From Paracoccus nototheniae (GTDB taxonomy: Bacteria; Pseudomonadota; Alphaproteobacteria; Rhodobacterales; Rhodobacteraceae), in assembly GCF_004335005.1 (NCBI RefSeq), contig NZ_RQRT01000004.1:1-64000 (forward strand): a stretch of 64,000 nt of DNA. The letters run 5' to 3'. The notes below the pieces were generated by a model. It did not search any database. It was not told where the DNA came from and was given only the letters and a program-made list of their open reading frames with translations. Positions 60,122-64,000 of this stretch are shown in pieces (the first letter of the stretch is position 1; each line of letters begins with the position of its first letter). Made by a program: the position numbers and the translations under genes.

Positions 60122-61028
60122 AACCGCCAAAGGCGCGGGGGCCTGACGGCATCGCGATATCATGGGTGATCTGCAGGCTGGTCGCATCCAGCACGATCAG
60201 GCTGTCGGAATCCCAGTTGGCCACCGCCACCGCCTGTCCATCCGGCAAGGTCGCGATTCCCTCGGGGTAGTCGCCGACCGTGACGGTTTCCAGAACGGCC
60301 AGCGTGGTGGTGTCGAAAACGGTGACGGTGCCGTCATACTGGTCGGTCACAAAGCCCCGCCCGGCGGCAAAGGCCAGCGCATAGGGGTGGCTGCCGGTCG
60401 GCACCTGCCCGATCAGCGTCCCGGCACCGGGGTCGATGACCGACACCCGGTCGCCCTGCACATCGGCGGTGAACAGGCGGCCATCGTGAAAGGTGATGCC
60501 AAAGGGATGCGCCCCCGCCGTGGCCACGCGGTGGCGCAAATCCCCGGTCTCGGCGTCAAAGATGCTGACCGCATCGGCATCGCGATCCGCCGTGGCGACC
60601 AGCGTCCCGTCTGCGCTGACCGCGACCCCCGCAGGGGCCGCCCCCGTCGTGGCGGACCAAAGCGGGCGCAGATCGCCGTCCAGCCGCGTCAGGGTCGCGC
60701 CGTACCAGTCGGTTACGACCACGCCGTCACCCAGCACCGCCAGCCCGAATGCTCCGGCGCCCAGATCGGCGCTGGACAGGGGCAGGGCACCCTCGTCCAG
60801 CACATGCAGGCGACCGGTATCGGCGGCGATCACATAGACGCGCCCCTGCGCCGGATCATAGGCGACCGGGGCGGGCGCGCCGGGAATATCGGCATGGGCC
60901 ACGATCTGCCCAAGGCCAAGGTCCACGACCGACAGGGCATTGCCGTTCTGCGAGGTCACAAAGGCAAGATCCCCGGCCATGACCGGGGATCCGCACAGAA
61001 CCGCAAGGGCGATCAGCCAGCCGCGCAC
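60096..61028 (-). CDS. Exported YVTN-type beta-propeller protein
   Basis: 310 aa from GTG 61028, four bases after the upstream stop. Signal peptide WLIALAVLCGSPVMAG, then seven-bladed YVTN repeats such as FVTSQNGNALSVVDLGLGQI and VSADGTLVATADRDADAVSI. A second propeller is encoded at the right edge of the window. Related periplasmic propellers occur in PQQ/lanthanide clusters, including LutD-type proteins. Third gene of a minus-strand operon with an SRPBCC and a DUF3280-like gene. Confidence 0.85.
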   Translation of the reverse strand: MRGWLIALAVLCGSPVMAGDLAFVTSQNGNALSVVDLGLGQIVAHADIPGAPAPVAYDPAQGRVYVIAADTGRLHVLDEGALPLSSADLGAGAFGLAVLGDGVVVTDWYGATLTRLDGDLRPLWSATTGAAPAGVAVSADGTLVATADRDADAVSIFDAETGDLRHRVATAGAHPFGITFHDGRLFTADVQGDRVSVIDPGAGTLIGQVPTGSHPYALAFAAGRGFVTDQYDGTVTVFDTTTLAVLETVTVGDYPEGIATLPDGQAVAVANWDSDSLIVLDATSLQITHDIAMPSGPRAFGGFTGRQVRR

Positions 61029-61032
61029 GGGT

Positions 61033-61590
61033 CTATTCGACCGTGCCGAACCGCTCGGCCAAAGCGTCCAGCCCGGCCTGATAGATGCCGTTGACGCCTG
61101 CGATGGCCGCATCGTCGTTCAGCTCTGCCGGGGGTTCGTTGTTCGGGAATCCGCGATAGAAACCGCCCTTCCACAGCACCTCGGCCTTGCCGTCCGCATC
61201 GGTCACCTGCAGGGTCGAGGAATAGTTGGTCACCGGAAGAACGGCTGTGTCCACCTCGGTGATCATGTACTTGTAGCTCATCTTGTCATTGTCGATGGCC
61301 ATCAGCTGTTCGGTAATCGTGGGCGCGCCATCGGCGGCCAGAGTCAGCTGCCGGGTCGATTCATCGGGCAGATCGGCGGGCGCGCCTTCGGGGATCATCG
61401 CGGTGGCGGCGACGGCGGGATGCCAGCTCATGTCATCGAAACGGCCGATCACCTCCCACACCTCGCCGGGGGTGGCGTCCAGCACCACCGACTGTTCGGT
61501 TTTCAGGCGCGAGGGGCCATGCGCCCCCGCCATCCCGGTCATGGCGATCACCGCGCCAAGGGCGCCTGCCAGAATCGTCGTCGTCCTCAT
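61033..61590 (-). CDS. Exported SRPBCC (MxaD-like) protein
   Basis: 185 aa. Signal peptide TTILAGALGAVIAMTGMAGA, then an SRPBCC fold with VVLDATPGEVWEVIGRFDDM and SWHPAVAATAM. MxaD-type proteins are periplasmic and help interaction between methanol dehydrogenase and its cytochrome. Overlaps the upstream DUF3280-like gene by 4 bp; precedes the propeller gene. Confidence 0.82.
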   Translation of the reverse strand: MRTTTILAGALGAVIAMTGMAGAHGPSRLKTEQSVVLDATPGEVWEVIGRFDDMSWHPAVAATAMIPEGAPADLPDESTRQLTLAADGAPTITEQLMAIDNDKMSYKYMITEVDTAVLPVTNYSSTLQVTDADGKAEVLWKGGFYRGFPNNEPPAELNDDAAIAGVNGIYQAGLDALAERFGTVE

Positions 61591-62117
61591 TTTTTCCGTT
61601 CCTCCCGAAAGATCACGTTTCTTAAAAGATAGCTGTAGCCGCGTCGGAACGCGTCGTCGGTATTGCCGCGGATCTCGACCGATCCCGCCCGCAGGGTCTG
61701 GCCCGTTTCGGCATCGCGCAGATGCAGGTTGATCGACTGGATCAGGTTCGACACCTTCTGAACCTCGCCCGCGATGACGTAATCGGACCCCATCTCGCGT
61801 GCGATGCGGGCATCAGCGCCGTTCGAATGGACCGGGTTCAGGATCGCCGCCACCGCTTCGGGCGGGGGGGCGGTTAGGGTATATCCGCGCGCGGTCAGAT
61901 CTTCGGCGATGTAAGCCTCGGTCATTTCGATGCGGGCGGTCTGGTCGTCGCGGATGCCATTGATCGCGCCCTCGGTCGAGGTGTCGATGAAATGCAGGCC
62001 GAACCATGTCGCGGTTCCCGGCGCGGGCAATCCCTGCGCGGGCAGCCCTTGGGCAAGGGCCGCGATCGGTGCCAGCAGGGCCAGCACAAAGGTCGGTATC
62101 GATGCGATGCGGATCAT
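61587..62117 (-). CDS. Exported DUF3280/DUF2380-like protein
   Basis: 176 aa. Signal peptide IASIPTFVLALLAPIAALAQ, then TWFGLHFIDTSTEGAINGIR, EMTEAYIAEDLTARGYTLTA and SDYVIAGEVQKVSNLIQSIN, as in exported proteins of unknown role that occur with PQQ-dependent alcohol dehydrogenase genes. First gene of the minus-strand operon, divergent from the LutA-like gene across a 161-bp gap. Confidence 0.75.
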   Translation of the reverse strand: MIRIASIPTFVLALLAPIAALAQGLPAQGLPAPGTATWFGLHFIDTSTEGAINGIRDDQTARIEMTEAYIAEDLTARGYTLTAPPPEAVAAILNPVHSNGADARIAREMGSDYVIAGEVQKVSNLIQSINLHLRDAETGQTLRAGSVEIRGNTDDAFRRGYSYLLRNVIFREERKK

Positions 62118-62192
62118 CCCCTGACCATGCGCCGCACCCCCTGCGGGCGTCCACTAAGACAAAGGGCGCAGGCGCATCAGACCTAGGGTTGA

Positions 62193-62219
62193 GGGAAAAC
62201 TTCCCATTTCGAACGGGAA
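62193..62219. promoter_or_regulatory. GGGAA/TTCCC palindrome array in the divergent gap
   Basis: GGGAA (62193-62197), TTCCC (62201-62205) and GGGAA (62215-62219) form two overlapping inverted repeats, GGGAA-N3-TTCCC and TTCCC-N9-GGGAA, between two divergent operons. GGGAAAAC also occurs on the minus strand upstream of xoxF (56024-56031). A shared regulator site is inferred. Confidence 0.4.
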
Positions 62220-62278
62220 CATTAACCGGCTTGCCGCAGGGCCGATCCCTGCCCACCATGACACTAGGGAGAGAGAAA

Positions 62279-63466
62279 ATGTTCAAGGGAATCATAGGAC
62301 TTTTGGCGGGTGCTGCGGCACTGGCCCAACCCGCCTTGGCCCAAAGCCCCGATCCGGTGGTGATCCGGGCGGCGGTGCTGCGCGTGGACGATCCCGGCCT
62401 GCCACCGATCTCGCGGCTGGATCTGCCGCCCGAGGATCTGGGCTTTGCCGGGGCCCGTCTGGCGATCGAGGATAATGACACGACCGGCCAGTTCATGGGT
62501 CAGGATTTCGAGGCCGTCGAGGTGACCGCCAGCCCCGACACCGCCGAGGCCGAGATGGCCACGCTGCTGGACGAGGGTTTCGAATTCATCGTCATCATGG
62601 CCGATGATGCCACCACACTGGCGCTGGCCGATCAGGTCGGCGATCAGGCGATGGTCTTCAACGCGATGGCGCGGGGTGACAATCTGCGCGGCGCCGATTG
62701 CCGCTTCAACACGATCCATGTGGCGCCAAGCCGCGCGATGCTGGCCGATTCCCTGGCGCAGTTCCTGATGTGGAAGAACTGGCCGCGCTGGTTCCTGATC
62801 CATGGCAGCCACCCCGAGGATCAGGCCATGGCCGAGGCCTATCGGACCTCGGCCGCCAAATTCGGCGCCCGGATCGTCGAGGAACGCCTGTACGAGGATA
62901 CCGGCGGCGCCCGCCGCACCGATAGCGGCCATGTGCAGGTGCAGGCGCAGATTCCGGTCTTTACCCAACGCGCCGAGGATCATGACATCGTCATCACCGC
63001 CGACGAGGCGGATGTCTTTGCCGCCTATCTGCCTTATCTGACATGGGATCCGCGCCCGGTCGCGGGATCGGCCGGGCTGGTCCCGCGCAGCTGGCACCCG
63101 GCGATGGAGGCCTGGGGAGGCACGCAGTTCCAGTCGCGTTTCGAACGTCTGGCCGAACGCCCCGTGCGCGAAGAGGATTATCAGGCCTGGCTGTCCCTGC
63201 GCATTCTGGGCGAGGCCGCTACCCGGGCCCAATCGGGCGATCCCGCGATGCTGAAAGAGTTCATTCTGGGCGATGATTTCGACGTGGCGGGGTTCAAGGG
63301 GCAGGCCCTGACCGTGCGGGACTGGGACCATCAGGTCCGCCAGCCGATCCTGTTGACGACCGGCGTTCTGACCACCTCGGTCAGTCCGCAGGAACAATAC
63401 CTGCACCAGACCAGCCAGCTGGACACTCTGGGCATCGACCGACCCGAAACCCAATGCCAATTCTGA
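62279..63466 (+). CDS. PQQ/lanthanide-associated ABC substrate-binding protein (LutA-like)
   Basis: 395 aa. Signal peptide GIIGLLAGAAALAQPALAQ, then a branched-chain-amino-acid-type periplasmic binding fold: LGFAGARLAIEDNDTTGQFM, RWFLIHGSHPEDQAMAEAYR and VPRSWHPAMEAWGGTQFQSR. It matches the binding protein of the ABC system found with PQQ alcohol dehydrogenases; in Methylobacterium extorquens the LutA protein of the lanthanide uptake locus is of this kind. Ligand here is not shown. AGGGAGAGAG precedes ATG 62279; the next gene follows after 8 bp. Confidence 0.85.
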   Translation: MFKGIIGLLAGAAALAQPALAQSPDPVVIRAAVLRVDDPGLPPISRLDLPPEDLGFAGARLAIEDNDTTGQFMGQDFEAVEVTASPDTAEAEMATLLDEGFEFIVIMADDATTLALADQVGDQAMVFNAMARGDNLRGADCRFNTIHVAPSRAMLADSLAQFLMWKNWPRWFLIHGSHPEDQAMAEAYRTSAAKFGARIVEERLYEDTGGARRTDSGHVQVQAQIPVFTQRAEDHDIVITADEADVFAAYLPYLTWDPRPVAGSAGLVPRSWHPAMEAWGGTQFQSRFERLAERPVREEDYQAWLSLRILGEAATRAQSGDPAMLKEFILGDDFDVAGFKGQALTVRDWDHQVRQPILLTTGVLTTSVSPQEQYLHQTSQLDTLGIDRPETQCQF

Positions 63467-63474
63467 GAGGCGAC

Positions 63475-64000
63475 ATGAAACATCTGCTTTCTGCCACCAC
63501 CGGACTTGCCCTGTTGCTGGCCTCTGGTCCCGCGATGGCCAACCGCGTCTTCATCAGCAATGAACGCAGCAATGACGTCACCGTTCTGGACGGCGAGACG
63601 ATGGAGGTGATCGGCACCTATCCCGTCGGCAACCGCCCCCGGGGCATCACCATCAGCCCCGACGGGACGGAACTGTATGTCTGCGCGTCCGACGACAATC
63701 TGGTGCGCGTCTTCAACCCCGAAACGATGGAGGAAATGCACACGCTGCCCTCGGGGCCTGATCCCGAACTGTTCGTGCTGCATCCCTCCGGCAACCCTTT
63801 GTTCATCGCCAACGAAGACGACAACATCGTCACCGTGGTCGATGTGAAAACCCGCGAGGTTCTGGCCGAGGTGCCCGTGGGGGTCGAACCCGAAGGCATG
63901 GGCGTCAGCCCCGATGGCAAGGTCGTCATCAACACCTCGGAAACGACGAACATGGCGCATTTCATCGATACCGAAACGTTCGAGATTACCGCCAATGTGC
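63475..64000 (+). CDS. Exported PQQ-associated YVTN beta-propeller protein (partial)
   Basis: First 175 residues only; runs off the right edge. Signal peptide LLSATTGLALLLASGPAMAN, then VFISNERSNDVTVLDGETME, VGNRPRGITISPDGTELYVC and further YVTN-type blades. Matches the PQQ-catabolism-associated propeller that usually precedes the ABC ATPase and permease genes of the LutA-like system. Paralogue of the minus-strand propeller at 60-61 kb. Confidence 0.88.
   Translation, partial: MKHLLSATTGLALLLASGPAMANRVFISNERSNDVTVLDGETMEVIGTYPVGNRPRGITISPDGTELYVCASDDNLVRVFNPETMEEMHTLPSGPDPELFVLHPSGNPLFIANEDDNIVTVVDVKTREVLAEVPVGVEPEGMGVSPDGKVVINTSETTNMAHFIDTETFEITANV

Overview
The window is core chromosome of a high-GC alphaproteobacterium of the Rhodobacteraceae, most probably Paracoccus. 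The evidence is the regB/senC/regA/H-NS-like redox cluster, the NepR-EcfG-PhyR stress module, a parS-bearing rho-mnmE-mnmG-rsmG-parA-parB block beside a DnaA-box cluster, and a lanthanide-type methanol dehydrogenase cluster (xoxF, cytochrome c, xoxJ) next to glutathione-dependent formaldehyde genes, an arrangement known from Paracoccus denitrificans. I see no insertion sequences, prophage, CRISPR, tRNA or rRNA genes.

Layout. 0-2.7 kb: Smr (partial), Tim44-like protein, fxsA, secB and an HD hydrolase. 2.8-7.6 kb: H-NS-like protein, regA, senC and regB, then a kinase-less PAS protein behind a CtrA-type box. 7.7-14 kb: tamB and tamA. 14-21.5 kb: a glucose-type ABC transporter with glucokinase, divergent from a two-component system. 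21.6-28.5 kb: a small exported protein, a polar amino-acid ABC transporter, a DUF2125-type protein, pmbA and an inositol-monophosphatase-family enzyme. 28.5-32.6 kb: a pqi (MCE) envelope lipid transport operon with pqiA split in two. 32.7-36.1 kb: the general stress response module (HWE kinase, ecfG, nepR, phyR). 36.2-39.3 kb: BrkB-type membrane protein, dnaQ, coaE and aroE. 39.3-39.78 kb: a gene-free stretch with several DnaA boxes and an AT-rich end, the probable chromosomal origin. 39.8-47 kb: hemJ, rho, mnmE, mnmG, rsmG, parA and parB, with two parS sites lying inside the start regions of mnmG and rsmG. 47-52 kb: DUF454, hemW, a RidA-family protein, rdgB, rph, hrcA and grpE.

52.1-64 kb is the C1 region. 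Gfa, the glutathione-dependent formaldehyde dehydrogenase and S-formylglutathione hydrolase take formaldehyde to formate in the cytoplasm. The periplasmic PQQ methanol dehydrogenase XoxF carries the extra Asp that marks lanthanide enzymes, and is followed by its c-type cytochrome and XoxJ. Around it lie exported accessory proteins (CxxxCW protein, two YVTN beta-propellers, an SRPBCC protein, a DUF3280-like protein) and a LutA-like binding protein, so a PQQ/lanthanide-associated ABC system probably continues past the right edge. A ClpP paralogue and a GNAT acetyltransferase sit between the two formaldehyde genes.

The most unusual points are: a 14-bp tandem duplication that puts a 5-codon mini-ORF between the Shine-Dalgarno and the start of the glucose-type response regulator; parS sites embedded in coding starts; a shift to AT-richer codon use from mnmE to parA; a degenerate G4 motif in MnmE; the ClpP paralogue in the formaldehyde operon; and a shared GGGAAAAC motif upstream of xoxF and of the LutA-like gene.
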